Source of the DNA: Portunus trituberculatus | Taxonomy: Eukaryota > Arthropoda > Malacostraca > Decapoda > Portunidae | Assembly (NCBI RefSeq): GCF_017591435.1 | Contig: NW_025541373.1 | Span: forward strand, 342,590-406,589 | Reading direction: 5' to 3' | DNA: 64,000 nucleotides | Part shown: in pieces, positions 36,018 through 46,503 of the stretch | How the letters are laid out: every line of letters begins with the position of its first letter | Numbering within the stretch: the first letter of the stretch is position 1 | The notes under the pieces: model-generated | Told to the model about the DNA's origin: nothing | Database searches by the model: none | What the model saw: only the letters and a program-made list of their open reading frames with translations | Program-made: the position numbers and the translations under genes

Positions 36018-38018
36018 TCATCTCATGGCCTTGACATTAGCTAGAGCGAAAGCCGAATCTTGAGCTGTATCCACCACGGCAAACTGAATGCTGCGGAACA
36101 GTTGGTCAGCTAAGAACTTCTCTTGATCTGGCTGTAAAGAGGAAACCAGTCTGTAAAAGGCGCCAATAGCCCAAAACAGAAAATTCTGTGCCTCACATTG
36201 GCGTGCTAAGATACCTTCCAGGCGAGACATATCTGCATGCTGTACCACCACCTGCGGGTCTTTACCCTTAGTGGTGAGGGCGAGGGCTAAGTCTGTGTTG
36301 AGTTTGGCTGCTTTCCCAGCAAACTCGTGTCCACTGACCCCATAGATCCTCCTGTACCGGCCGGAAGGGTAGCGAGCAAGTGATGGCCGGGAGCCTTCAT
36401 TAGCACAACGAAGAGCTTTGGTGGCGGCCTGTAGAGAAAAGTCCATTGGCTGTGCCCTAGTGAAGCGGATGCGTTTATCCTCCACCATCCTGACTTCCCC
36501 TGGGGGCACTGGGCGATGAGATCCTTCCGCATATCCAAGAGCCTCCGGAAAACACTGGGCAATATATTCCATCATGGATTGAAAGATCGGAGGGGAAACA
36601 GGCACTCTGTTAACCCTTGTGTTAGCTTCCTCCTCAGAAGAATCTAGGCAGCGATCTTCAAAGTATCCAGAAGAGGGGACACCTGGTAACCCTGGATCTC
36701 CTGATGGACCTCGGGTTCTAGTGTGCAGAGAAGATCTTGGATCCTGAAGGGATCCTAGCACAGATCCTGTTGCCTCAGGATGAGGGGCAACAGGGTGAAA
36801 CTGTTCACGGTGGAAAGAGGCATAGGAGGTGGCGTCTGTACCTGGCGCTCCTGTGTTCCTTGTGGACCGAGAAGGGGCGGGAAGCATGGCATGGATCGCA
36901 CCCTTCTCAAGCTGTGTGGGCTTGACCGAGTCCTCAGTCAAAGCACCCTGGAGTTGCACAGCTGGACCCTCACCCAGGGTCTGTGGGCAGAGGCGTTGTA
37001 CTGGACACACACGCCTGTTCCTGCCCTGACCCCGTCCTGAAGGAGATCCTACATGTGTAGGATCCAAATCTCCCCCAACCTCAGGACGGGATCGCTTGAT
37101 CCTCCATGGATGATCCTTAGGGGTCCTAGAGCGTTTCCCCCCCATGGATCCAGCGGAGGGACAGCCTGATCTAATCCTAACTCATCCCCGGGCCTCTCCT
37201 GCTCCCGGTTACCCCCCGCTGGCATGTCAGCTAGGAGTGACTTCACACTCTGCCTTGCGCCGAGGCCGGGAGGGGTTGGTAGCGGACTGCACCGCACCTT
37301 GAACCGAGAGCGAGGGGGCAGCTGTAAGAGAGGCGATATTAGGAGCTAACCTGCCCTCTACTTCCTTAGACACCATAGCTGATACCATATCAGGGAAGGA
37401 AACATATTTACTGCCTTCCTGAAACCCGAGGAAAGCAGCCAACTCCTTGAAAAAACTTAACTTATCCCAAGGAGACACTTTGGATCCCGGAATCTGAGAA
37501 ATCGAATCCTCAGGCCACACTGATCCAGATACCGAATCCCTGTCTGATCCTGAAGCTGTGGGAGACAGGACCACGCCACGAGAATCAGAACATTTGGCAA
37601 AAAGCTCCTGACACTGGCCTGAAGGGTTAGAGACTTTCTTCCTAGCTTTATAGTCTCGCCTCTTCTGTAAAGTCTGTTGGTACTTACGGGAACTGAGCAC
37701 CCGCCTGGGACTCCACTCAGCACACTCCCGACATCTGTTGTTTACATCACAGAAACCATCACGGCAGACAATACATACAGAGTGTGGATTGTTGTGGGCA
37801 CTCCCAAGGACTCTCCTGCATCCAGACGAAGCACAGACTCTCCTGACAACATGTGAGGCCGAGGAAAAAGGTGATGAAGAGCCCAGCGGTGAGCCGGTAG
37901 CATGGCGGGTCGAGTCCTGGCCGCCGCCGACACTGCAGTCACCGCCACAAACAAACTCGACGTCGCCGTAAGAAGAAGGCGACGACAAGCCCTCCTGAAC
38001 CTCCTGATGGCCAGCCAT
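36018..38018 (-). pseudogene. DIRS Gag-like protein, copy A
   Basis: Starts with ATG at 38018 (MAGHQEVQEGLSSPSS). About residues 80-95 give HSVCIVCRDGFC then NRCREC, a CX2C...CX2C cluster typical of DIRS gag frames. The first frame ends at 37227 and the second (36018-37145) is shifted near 37265, where B is in frame. The second part carries RSRTPKDHPWRIKRSRPEVG and an alpha-helical end (AVVDTAQDSAFALANVKAM). Thought to package element RNA. Confidence 0.65.
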
Positions 38019-38215
38019 AAAACAAACAGGTCCTCATGGAGGAAACAGCAGGGCAAAAAAAAAAGTTCCAGAGCACTGTAACAGATCCGCACGCAAGCGT
38101 GTCTCAAGAAAGAATGATGTGGCGGGCTGAGGGAGACGGTGTTGCCGTAAGTTACCAGGGTGGAATACGACGAAAGTTTTGAATGTGGAATAGACGGCTG
38201 GGTAATAGGGAACAT

Positions 38216-38640
38216 TGTAAATGCTAATATATAAGAAGCAGGTTATATGTGAAACAAATGGTCCATTCTAGCTTTCACCAGCCAAAAACCTCATTTTTGG
38301 TGAAGGTCCCCAAGCTTGCTGTTCTTGGAGAGGATCAGTGATGATTGGGAGGAAGGACTTTTTCTAGATATTTACGACTACCACTCCTGGTCAACCATCC
38401 TACTCTACCTGGTCAACCATCCTACTACTCTGGTTGGTATCATTGTACTCTTACACCAACGGCAACATGGCTTTTGTTGCCCCTCTCACCTTGTAGAGCT
38501 TCTTATTCTGAGTAATTTGGACCCATACATACCCGTCACAAATTGTTTACATCGTTGGTAAGAATTTTTTTTAATTTACCACTTTTAGGAGAGAATTAAC
38601 ACCCACCCATGTGATGAGGAATGCCGTTAAGCGTGTTCAT
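38216..38640. repeat. Repeats U2 and U1 side by side
   Basis: About 38262-38370 matches 11860-11985 in reverse (CCCCAAGCTTGCTGTTCTTG); about 38430-38640 matches 4590-4870 (TACTCTTACACCAAC, TTCTGAGTAATTTGG). The same pair is present in copy B at about 54880-55260. A 21-bp unit CCTGGTCAACCATCCTACT is doubled at about 38387-38427. Confidence 0.55.
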
Positions 38641-39309
38641 TCGTATGTACATTGTCACATTATTTGCACAGACATGAAATGAAGGACAGTGATTGGTTCT
38701 TTTGCCTCAGCATGCAGCCACTGACCATTAAAAATAATGCATAATAAATCTAGCCAATCAGTGATTTGTGGAGACAAGCAATTGTTGGAATCAGCCCATG
38801 GAAGATGTCTGAAAGGGCAGGATGTTGCCTTGATTATATCTACTGTATCGCCAGATTTCATGAAGAGAAATAAGGTAATGACCATGTTAATTTCTTAGCA
38901 TTGCTAGTAGAGTAAGGTTAGGCTAATTTGGTCTGGTTAAATCAGTTCAGTTGGATTAGATAAAGTTTTGTTCTGAGGATGATGCATGTCGTCTCAACTA
39001 TGTTTGGTTAGGTTAGGTTTGCTTAGTTTAGTTTTGATTAAATAGATAACTTTAAATACGATGGCATAGCCACTGATGACGATGATTTGTAAGGGATGGG
39101 AGGCAGACAGAATGGGGAAAAAAAAAAAGATTAATTTGTGACAAAGTGTAGATTCACTCAAAACGGGTCAAAATCTACCAGATAAATAGCTTCATCCGGA
39201 AGTGAGCTGTTGGTGTAAGTCTATACATTTACCCTCTGGTCAAATGTCCTGCCCCCAAAAGCAGCAACACTGACAGGATCATTATCATTTGATCCACTGG
39301 AGGATGAGG
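38641..39309. other. No gene recognised
   Basis: About 670 bp with no supported gene. Short GGTTAGG tracts near 38917 and 39006 resemble arthropod telomere-type pentamers but are only two or three units long. Confidence 0.5.
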
Positions 39310-39714
39310 GCCCAATTCTGCACTATTATAGTATAGACATCCCATCACTTACCTCTCAGTTGCACGGGTTGGGGTTGCCAGCGGTCGCCAAGTCTCAGCC
39401 AGATGTATGTACTCTGTTACCAATATAGTGAAAGAACTTTGTTAAACTATTAGGACATGCAGTGTGTGTACAAAATAGAATCTCTTTCTCTTTGTAACTG
39501 TTTCTTTACAATTCAAATAATGTTAATGAAACAATCTCTCTCTCTCTCTCTCTGTTTTCTTTACAATCGAAAGGGGGAGGTTGGGGTGAGAGTTCTTTCG
39601 CTACAATGGTAACAGTGTACATCTGGCTGAGATCTGGCGACCGCTGGCAACCCTCAACCGCGCCAGCTAAAAGGTAGGTGACGGGATGTTTATACTACGA
39701 TAGTGCCCCCAATC
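39310..39714. mobile_element. Fold-back element with about 125-bp inverted arms
   Basis: The left arm (39310-39437) and right arm (39592-39714) are inverted copies sharing GGTTGCCAGCGGTCGCCA, TCTCAGCCAGATGTA and TAGTATAGACATCCC / TAGTATAAACATCCC. The 155-bp loop holds a (TC)n tract. No coding sequence. Arms this long relative to the loop fit a MITE or fold-back element; superfamily unknown. It recurs in copy B at 55926-56343. Confidence 0.7.
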
Positions 39715-39935
39715 CTACATTCTGTACAGAGAAATTTCTGCAACCCCACACTCACTATAACCTGAACTACCTGATCAGGAAGACTAAAACACACGGAGGA
39801 GGGATGGCACCAAGCGTCACACTCATCACAACTAAGCTTCGTCACAAGGTGCACATTTCATGGCACTCTCGTAAAGAAACCATCCCGCCCGATTGTTTTG
39901 ATTAATGGTTTCTCCTTCGTATTTCTTCCACCCTG

Positions 39936-40103
39936 CTGATTTGACGCCACATATATGGAGCCATGCCATTGGTCAACGAGAGAGAGAGAGAGAGAGAAAG
40001 TTGCCTCTATCCCTCATCCCCTTATTCGTTACCATATTTTCTCTTACTCTCTCTCTCTCTCTCTGACTAATAGCGTGGCTCCATCTACGTGACGTCAAAT
40101 CAG
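39936..40103. mobile_element. Short palindromic element with GA/CT-tipped arms
   Basis: The left arm CTGATTTGACGCCAC...ATGGAGCCATGCCATTGGTCA runs into (GA)n; the right arm is its inverse from (CT)n to GTGACGTCAAATCAG. Arms of about 60 bp and a loop of about 48 bp. Present in B at 56575-56735. Probably a small MITE. No transposase. Confidence 0.6.
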
Positions 40104-41039
40104 CTGGGTAAAGGAACTGCGAAGGGGAAGCCGGGAATCGAGGCGAGCGGGCGGGATATGTTCTTTACGAGAGTGCCCATTCACAAACTAACTCGGAGGG
40201 ATAAGGCCCCGGTACTAAGCCCTACCTACAGCAGCTGGCTCAAATACTACACACTCACACATATCTCTCTTTACCTTTATCTCTCCTCGTAAGCCATCTC
40301 TGGTCACTCTCTCTCTCTCTCTCTCTCTCAGCATGCCAGCAGGAGAGGGCGACGACTTTTTAATAAGAGGCAAAGTGTCTGGTTTGTCTTTTAAGGCCGT
40401 TACGATCCTCAGTGACATCAGACACTAGAAAGACTGTTAGTGTGGACTGTGGGCTGTTGGTGCCGCGGCTGGACGACTACAGAGGACGATTTGGCGAGGG
40501 CAGCCAGGCACGAGTGACAGTCCCGCTCAGCTCGTGACTGGCTGCATGGTTGGTCCCCCACAAGGAATATACAAAAGAATATACCCCACAAGGATTTTAT
40601 ACCATGTCTTGTATACTTCTTAGCCCCCAATCCACCACCCCGAGGCCCGACCATTCCCTGCATAGCCCCCATAGTTCGGTGTAGTTCAGTTGATAGGCGG
40701 AAACAACGAGTATAAAGTTCCTGACGCGTTTTGGTTTGGGTTTTACCTGAGTCTATAGCTGTAATTAATTATTATTTATTCATTTCTTTTACTTTATGTT
40801 CTCCTATTTTCCAAAAAAAAAAAAACTATGTATTATTTCTTTTATTTTCTTCCATACTAGATTTTTCAAGAGGAGGATGAGGAGGTCAGAAGAAGGAGGT
40901 GGAGGAGGAGAGGGAAGAAGGAGGGGATGGAGATAAAAAGAAATGTTCGCTTTAGTTATATCAAGAGAGAGAGAGAGAGAGGAGGAAGGGGAGGGGGACA
41001 ATGTTTTCTTAAAGTGATTTTCCAGTGAGGTGTTCTTCA
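40104..41039. other. No gene recognised
   Basis: About 930 bp without a supported gene; (CT)n at about 40308-40329 and GA-rich stretches at 40870-41000. A TATAAA lies at 40712, but no open frame with a recognisable motif follows. Confidence 0.45.
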
Positions 41040-41410
41040 TTTTCTGGGTAAGTTCGCTGCCAGTTGGGGGTTTGCATCTTTCTTTGGTGTAGGCAGCCAG
41101 CTAGGGCAGTGTAGGAGGAAATGGTTTAGTCTTCCTTATCTGCTCCACACACGACACACTCTGCTGGTTGGTTTTGAAATCTAGCTCCTTCTGTCTTCAA
41201 TGTTGAGGATATTGGTTCGACGTTTGAATAATATAATTGATCCTTCTCTATTGTCATATATTTCCTTCTGACCTCCAATCTTCTCTCTCCATTCCTTATA
41301 CATATTCAGACTAACTTTTTCTTGCAGTTCTTGGTTCCATATCTGTGTGTCTCATTCCTCAATTTTCGAACTTATTTCATCATTGGTCCTAATTCCTGCT
41401 GCTGTGTTTT
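41040..41410 (-). mobile_element. LINE C-terminal relic with CCHC-type zinc motif
   Basis: The minus strand reads MYKEWREKIGGQKEIYDNRE, ILFKRRTNIL, then CRVWSR and LNHFLLHCPS, resembling the zinc-knuckle end (CxxC...H...C) of RNase H-bearing or L2-type LINE proteins. Stops in frame. Its 3' side adjoins a LINE-D tail. Copy B: about 57668-58035. Confidence 0.55.
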
Positions 41411-41419
41411 CCTATCTAA

Positions 41420-42260
41420 CATAACATAACATAACATAACATAGATAATAGGATAACAAAGGGCCACCAAGGCCCATCTAGGTTATCCTGTATCAGTCGC
41501 ACAGCGACCTCGTCATCAGTACTTAAAGATACACTTACAAGTACGCAATACATTATATACTAATTCTAAATATTGGGCCCATTAACAGGGCTAAGTCCTG
41601 CAGCGAATTCCTCTACAATCTGTGATCCCCATACATGGGGATCAATCATGTCTTGTTTAACTATAGTAAATTTCTTATAAAAACTATCATGCAGCGCTAT
41701 ACATAATTATAAATCTAATAAATTTAAATGCTTATCTAATCTGTTTTTAAACATTGTCAAACTAGTGCTATTTACAATCCTCTCTGGCAATGCATTCCAG
41801 AAGTCTACCACCCTATGACTAAAGAAATATTTTCTTCTATCTAACCTGCAGCCTTGCTTTCTAATCTTCCTGCCATGATTTCTAGTCCTACTTCCCTCCT
41901 CTAAGGTAAAGAAAGATCTCACATCTATGTAGTTTGTATCTGAGAACATTTTAAATAACTCTATCATATCCCCTCTTATAGTACATCTCCTCTCAGATGA
42001 AAACATGTTTAATTCCTTTAATCTATCTCTATACTCCAGGCGCTTTAATGCTGGTATCATCCTAGTTGCTCTTCTCTGAACTGCTTCTAACATGTTGATA
42101 TCCTGCCTATAATGGGGTGACCAGGCCTGTATGCAATACTCTAAATGGGGCCTAACATAGGAATTATATAAGCTACGCACCACTTCCTTACTTTTATAAC
42201 TAACATTTCTATTTATAAAACCCAGGATCCTATTTGCCCTATTTCTTGCTTCTAACTCCG
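41420..42260 (-). mobile_element. LINE-D (CR1-like) 3' part, copy A
   Basis: The minus-strand frame 41707-42250 reads EARNRANRILGFINRNVSYK, EVVRSLYNSYVRPHLEYCIQ, AWSPHYRQDINMLEAVQRRA and VVDFWNALPERIVNSTSLTM, a CR1-like ORF2 C-terminus. The 3' end carries an ATAAC repeat (41419-41442), the microsatellite tail expected of CR1/L2. The RT part still present in B (58880-59690) is deleted here with a short AAC overlap at the join. Confidence 0.8.
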
Positions 42261-42309
42261 TAAAATTACAAGCATACATTGACTGACCTACAGTAAGTCT
42301 CGTATACTT

Positions 42310-43265
42310 TTTAAACCCTGTACAAGGGCCTTATCCGCCCTTGTATGGAGCACTTTTCGCATGTCTAAAGGAGTTCCATTCACACAGTTTGTTAAATAGG
42401 GTATGTTATGCCAGCAATAGCATCTTGTCTAGGGATCAAGGCACACAGAAACTTCTAGTTAAGCCGGGCTTGCTAATGCATTTAATTAAGACATTTCACC
42501 ATCACCACAACCCACATAAACCCATCACCACACGGCACATATACAATATCTACAATTGTGTGAGCTCTACACGTAAAACATATCCTACATAATCCTGGAA
42601 CAATACTTAAGTATTACCTGGAGCCACGGAGAAGGAAGTGTGGACGAGGCAACTGCCAAAGCGAATCTGACTTGTCCCAGGGCTCCAGCTAAGACGTATC
42701 CTAGGGACACGTCACCGACCGATACGTCAGCCAATTCCATGGTTCGTGACCCTTCATTCGAAGACATTAATATCGAACCAATGTATATAACAATGAGCTT
42801 AAATCTAATAATTACCCATAACAATGAGCTTAAATCTAATAATTACCCATATCAATGTATACAAGTTAGAACATAAAAAGAAACAAAATAAAGAGAAAAC
42901 TTATAAAGTTAGGGGAGATTATAGCGTACCATAACAGGTGGAATCAAAAGTTTTTCGTCTCATCAACTCCCCTCCTCTGACTGACTATCTTCAGCCTCTT
43001 TCTCACCGCCGGAATGTTGCATCTCTTTCTATCTTTTATCGCTTTTTTCATGCTAACTGCTCTTTTGATCTTCGTAACTGCTTGCCTCACCTCCTCCTGC
43101 GGCCTCGCTGCACAAGGCTTTCTTCTTCCTCTCACTTCTATTCTGTCCAACTCTCTAATACAAGAGTTAACCAGTAGCTACTCTCAATCATTCATATACT
43201 TCTGTAGTAAACTCTGAAACTCCCTCCCTGCTTATGTCAAGACAATCGTCTTTGAATATTGGATA
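42310..43265 (+). mobile_element. LINE-B 3' tail, copy A, split by a solo LTR
   Basis: ACAAGGGCCTTATCCGCCC, GGAGCACTTTTCGCATGTC, then after the LTR GTGGAATCAAAAGTTTTTCG and GCGGCCTCGCTGCACAAGGC match 5985-6240 of LINE-B. Copy B (59730-60240) has it uninterrupted. Confidence 0.8.
42404..42936. repeat. Solo LTR present only in copy A
   Basis: 533 bp, starting TGTTATGCCAGC and ending GCGTACCATAACA (7-bp inverted ends TGTTATG/CATAACA). Flanks are GGTA (42400-42403) and GGTG (42937-42940); copy B has a single uninterrupted AAATAGGGTGGAATC, so GGTG is the 4-bp target duplication with one change. A 31-bp unit with AACAATGAGCTTAAATCT is doubled at about 42788-42852, and AATAAA is present near 42887. 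No open frame. Confidence 0.75.
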
Positions 43266-43435
43266 ACTCTTATGATTTTTAAGGAAACTGTCAATCCAAT
43301 GCTGCGCTGACGGTAGCCACAAGCCCAGAGGCAAGGATGGCGTGCAACCTGGCAAGCTTCAGACTCACCGCCGCCGCTGCAATTGTTATTATTTTTTCCC
43401 AATTATTATTATTACCATCATTATTGTTGTTATTG

Positions 43436-43437
<2 letters not shown>

Positions 43438-43510
<73 letters not shown>
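43438..43510. repeat. (TA)n microsatellite at the right edge of duplication A
   Basis: About 36 TA units. Homology with copy B stops at TTATTGCTAT, exactly where this tract starts. Confidence 0.9.
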
Positions 43511-43511
<1 letters not shown>

Positions 43512-43925
43512 TACGAAAGAATTTGGAAAATACATGTATTTATCTCTATACATGATGGTGCAGTATGACATGTTGCTCACGCATGCGCAGTATGCTTAGT
43601 AAATCTGGTCCTGACTCCTCGTGCGTCTAGCAGTGCATAGGCCACCCACGCATGCGCAGATGAACAAGACACTTCCGGGACATTTTTTACTGCGACACCG
43701 GCTCTCCAAAAAGTGTAAAGGCGTCAGAATTTGAACTTGTCTCATCACAACTGGTTCCAAGGTCACGTACATCCCTAGCCGGGCTCTCCGCTATTCTGTT
43801 GTTAAATGTGGGGAAATGTTGTTAGTATGTTATCAAAACCATACAAATAAACATTCTTAAACACCAGTGTAACATCAACTACACAAAACCTTCTTCAATA
43901 CACGTAGTCTGTTTTCTCTCTTTCC

Positions 43926-43961
<36 letters not shown>

Positions 43962-44158
43962 TGGTAGTGATGGTGGTGGTGGTGGTGGTGGTGGTAGTAG
44001 TAGTAGTAGTACTACTACTACTAATAAGTAGTAGTAGTAGTAGTAGTAGTAGTGTGTGTGTGTGTGTGTGTGTGTGATAATAAAACATTTCTTTACACAC
44101 ATAATAAGAAATACATACACCTGTTTGTATTCGCGTGCGTATGGACAAACAAACGAAC

Positions 44159-44189
<31 letters not shown>

Positions 44190-45424
44190 AATAATACTAA
44201 TGACGTGATATCTCTAACACATCCTCATTTCAGCCACACCTTAATCCATGAAGTCAGTCTCTCCACACTTGTTTAATCACTCACACGTCCAAATCACACC
44301 TGTCATTGTGTGTGTGCCCTCCTCACTTGTCCCTCACACTATACACTACACCTGCCTGTCACTTCTCTCACCACACACTGCACCAACACCTGCCTGTCAC
44401 TTGAACTCTTTCACGAAGGAGGTTTCAAGATAACTTTCTTAAGGCCTCGCATTTCAGTAACCACCCTACAATGATTTTTTTCTTTATTCCTCCTTACCCA
44501 ATGCCCAAATACTACGATAAATAAATAAATGATAACATTGCTCTATTTACACATGCCCAAATCGCACCTTATTTATTTATTTTTTTTTTCAATCTGGCCA
44601 CAACGCATTTCATTTCCCATGCCTACAAACTTTTCCTCTACCAGCCTATAGAATTCTGCAGATTTGGATAGGCCGATTGGCAATGCTGCTCGTTCTCTTC
44701 CCGGCCTATGTCTGTTTGGTTCTAATACACACAAGTATAGGCCCTTTCTCTATTTACATCATACAGTAAGCCTATGCAGATTTCACTGGTATTTTCTTCT
44801 CTTTAACCTATTTTAACCTACTGCACATTTCATTAGGCTGTACTTTTTCTCTATGCCTATATAAAAAAAAGTTAGCTTTTTTTTTTTACTACTAGTACCT
44901 AAGTGCAGTTTTGTAGTTATGAGCCTATTGAAATTACTACTTTAGGCTGAATAGGCTTCGTTATAGGCTGTCTTTAACCTATTTAGGTTAGAATACATTT
45001 TTTTTTTCATCGGTTCATAGGTTAGGTCAGGTTAGATTACACATACAATGACCCACACTAATATTCAATGCCTATATGCTGCACGATTGGCTGAAATACG
45101 CCTTTAATCGTTTTTTTTATATTCATGACTAAGCCTAATCAAATTATATAAAGGCTGTTTTTTAATGAGTCTACAATTAGGGTAAGGTGGATAGGATTGC
45201 ATAAGCTTCAAGATAGGCCTTATATTTTCCTGGTCTACATGAGCCGAGGCTTGGGTAAGTTTTGAAGGGGTCACTTATGTTGCAGCAGTCTATGAGTTAG
45301 GGTTGGCTAGGCAGAGGTAGGTTGGTAGGCAGGTTTAGAAACGAATTTCTTTGGTGTCCACCTGTACACATAGCATAGGATAAAGTTCTATAGGCATACC
45401 CAGGCTGGCTGAGTTAGGTTCCCG
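43511..45424. other. Unique spacer between duplication copies; complex microsatellites
   Basis: No complete gene. 43930-44077 is a compound array (GA)n, (GTG)n, (GTA)n/(TAC)n, (GT)n; (AC)n lies at 44163-44188. The rest (44440-45420) is AT-rich with many AGGCCTAT-type words and may be 3' UTR or downstream sequence of the minus-strand exon at 45425, although no signal proves this. Confidence 0.5.
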
Positions 45425-45637
45425 TCACTTCTTGGGTGGGTTCCGTGGGCCTACACACTCAAGGGCTCTTGACGTGGCGTGCTGAGTGACAGAAGACATA
45501 GGGCAGACCAAGACTCCCCTCACTGGCCTGGATTCGGGGACGTCCTGGGCTGCGTGGAAGTAGCAGAAAAGGACCTGCATCCCGTAGGCAGTGACGAAGA
45601 TAAGCAGATGCCACAGGCCGTGTAGGATGGGGACGTG
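45425..45637 (-). pseudogene. Terminal exon of an alkaline ceramidase-like gene, cut at the duplication edge
   Basis: The minus-strand frame from 45637 to the TGA at 45425 starts HVPILHGLWHLLIFVTAYGM and continues QVLFCYFHAAQDVPESRPV. It resembles the last membrane segment of alkaline ceramidases: an HxxxH pair (HGLWH), then a hydrophobic helix and a short FHAAQDVPE-type tail. In the family these histidines bind the active-site zinc that cleaves ceramide. The rest of the gene is absent: the frame runs straight into the Tigger sequence of duplication B at 45637 with no clear splice acceptor. The last 35 residues are polar and less conserved. The family call rests on this single exon. Confidence 0.6.
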
Positions 45638-46176
45638 CAAACCCTCTTGGCCTCCAGACAAAGACAGTGAAAAAGAGAAAACATACAACCCTAACCATAA
45701 GTATTGTGGACTGTATACATATTATGACTGTATACATATTACAGTACAATCACTCAAACTTCTCAGTATATATGGATGGTGGAATAGCCTACGTCAAATA
45801 GTGAAATCACCTACACAAATACAAGTTGACAAGTAGGAAAAGAGCAATCATCACATATGGGCTGCCATAATGGCTGGAAAGGCCCATGCCACTCCCCCCA
45901 TAGTCTGGCAAATCTTCCAAGAAAAAAAAAAACCCTATGTAAATCTTGTGTGGTGTGGTGAGGAAGTACACAGTGGACTGCTGGTAGTAGCAATCCCTGT
46001 AAGATGTTATGACAGTACTACAAAGAGGTATAGCAAGTTGGGGTTAGTTTAGTGAGGTTTACATAGTACCCTCAAGATTTCAATCTTACTTTCAGCCTTA
46101 CTATCTTACAATACGGAAAATCCTAGAATTCGGAATGCCTGAACCCCCATGACTTCTGGATTTCAGGACTTTTTAC
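45637..46176 (+). mobile_element. Tigger-like element, left end missing
   Basis: Same as 28436-28976, ending GGACTTTTTACTGTA (one extra T). The left inverted repeat and ATG are missing because the duplication begins inside the element. Confidence 0.75.
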
Positions 46177-46503
46177 TGTACTACTCCAATCAACTCCACC
46201 ACTCATGTTTTCACTCTTACTTCCACTTACTTACTTACTTGCTTGCCTGCCATCTTGACCCCCGCCACGTCCTGCTGGAGATGGAGAGCCTTGGTGACAC
46301 CCTCGGGAGACCGGTTCCCACTGAAGGTGTGCTTCACCTGGCTGTGCCGAGGAGCAAAGGCTGAAAGGTCAGGCCAAGGTCGGGAGGAGGCAACTCAAGA
46401 GAAAAGAAAAAGAAAGAAACACACCGCACACCACCACCACCACCACCACCACACACTCCCATAGGCATGGGTGTGGCCCCACTGGTCCACACAACACACC
46501 ACC

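Larger units (their letters stand above)
33419..38215 (-). mobile_element. DIRS-like retrotransposon, copy A, 3' truncated
   Basis: Minus-strand order: Gag-like protein (36018-38018), RT (34921-35500), RNase H then the N-terminal part of a tyrosine recombinase (33412-34743). RT/RH followed by a tyrosine recombinase rather than a DDE integrase defines DIRS elements. The catalytic half of the recombinase and the 3' terminal repeats are missing, so integration ability is lost. Frameshifts separate the domains. Copy B (51219-54829) is truncated at exactly the same base on this side, so that loss predates the duplication. Confidence 0.85.
28436..43440 (+). repeat. Segmental duplication, copy A
   Basis: About 15 kb repeated in the same orientation at 45637-60666. 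Mostly near-identical by eye. Differences: A carries a solo LTR (42404-42936) and one more zinc finger. A lacks about 700 bp at 33420 (B 50523-51218), about 810 bp at 42250 (B 58877-59688) and about 345 bp at 43301 (B 60178-60527). B lacks about 340 and 840 bp inside the DIRS element. The left edge is inside the Tigger element and the right edge is at a TA tract. Confidence 0.9.

Noticed and set aside
36737..37040. Plus-strand frames across the DIRS gag region
   Set aside because: Shadow frames of the minus-strand DIRS coding sequence; no recognisable domain.
38917..39030. Interstitial telomere-type repeats (GGTTAGG)
   Set aside because: Only two or three imperfect units, also at 45015; too short to call.
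40690..40740. Promoter with TATAAA at 40712
   Set aside because: No coding frame, exon or element with a matching start lies downstream; the word occurs by chance in AT-rich DNA.
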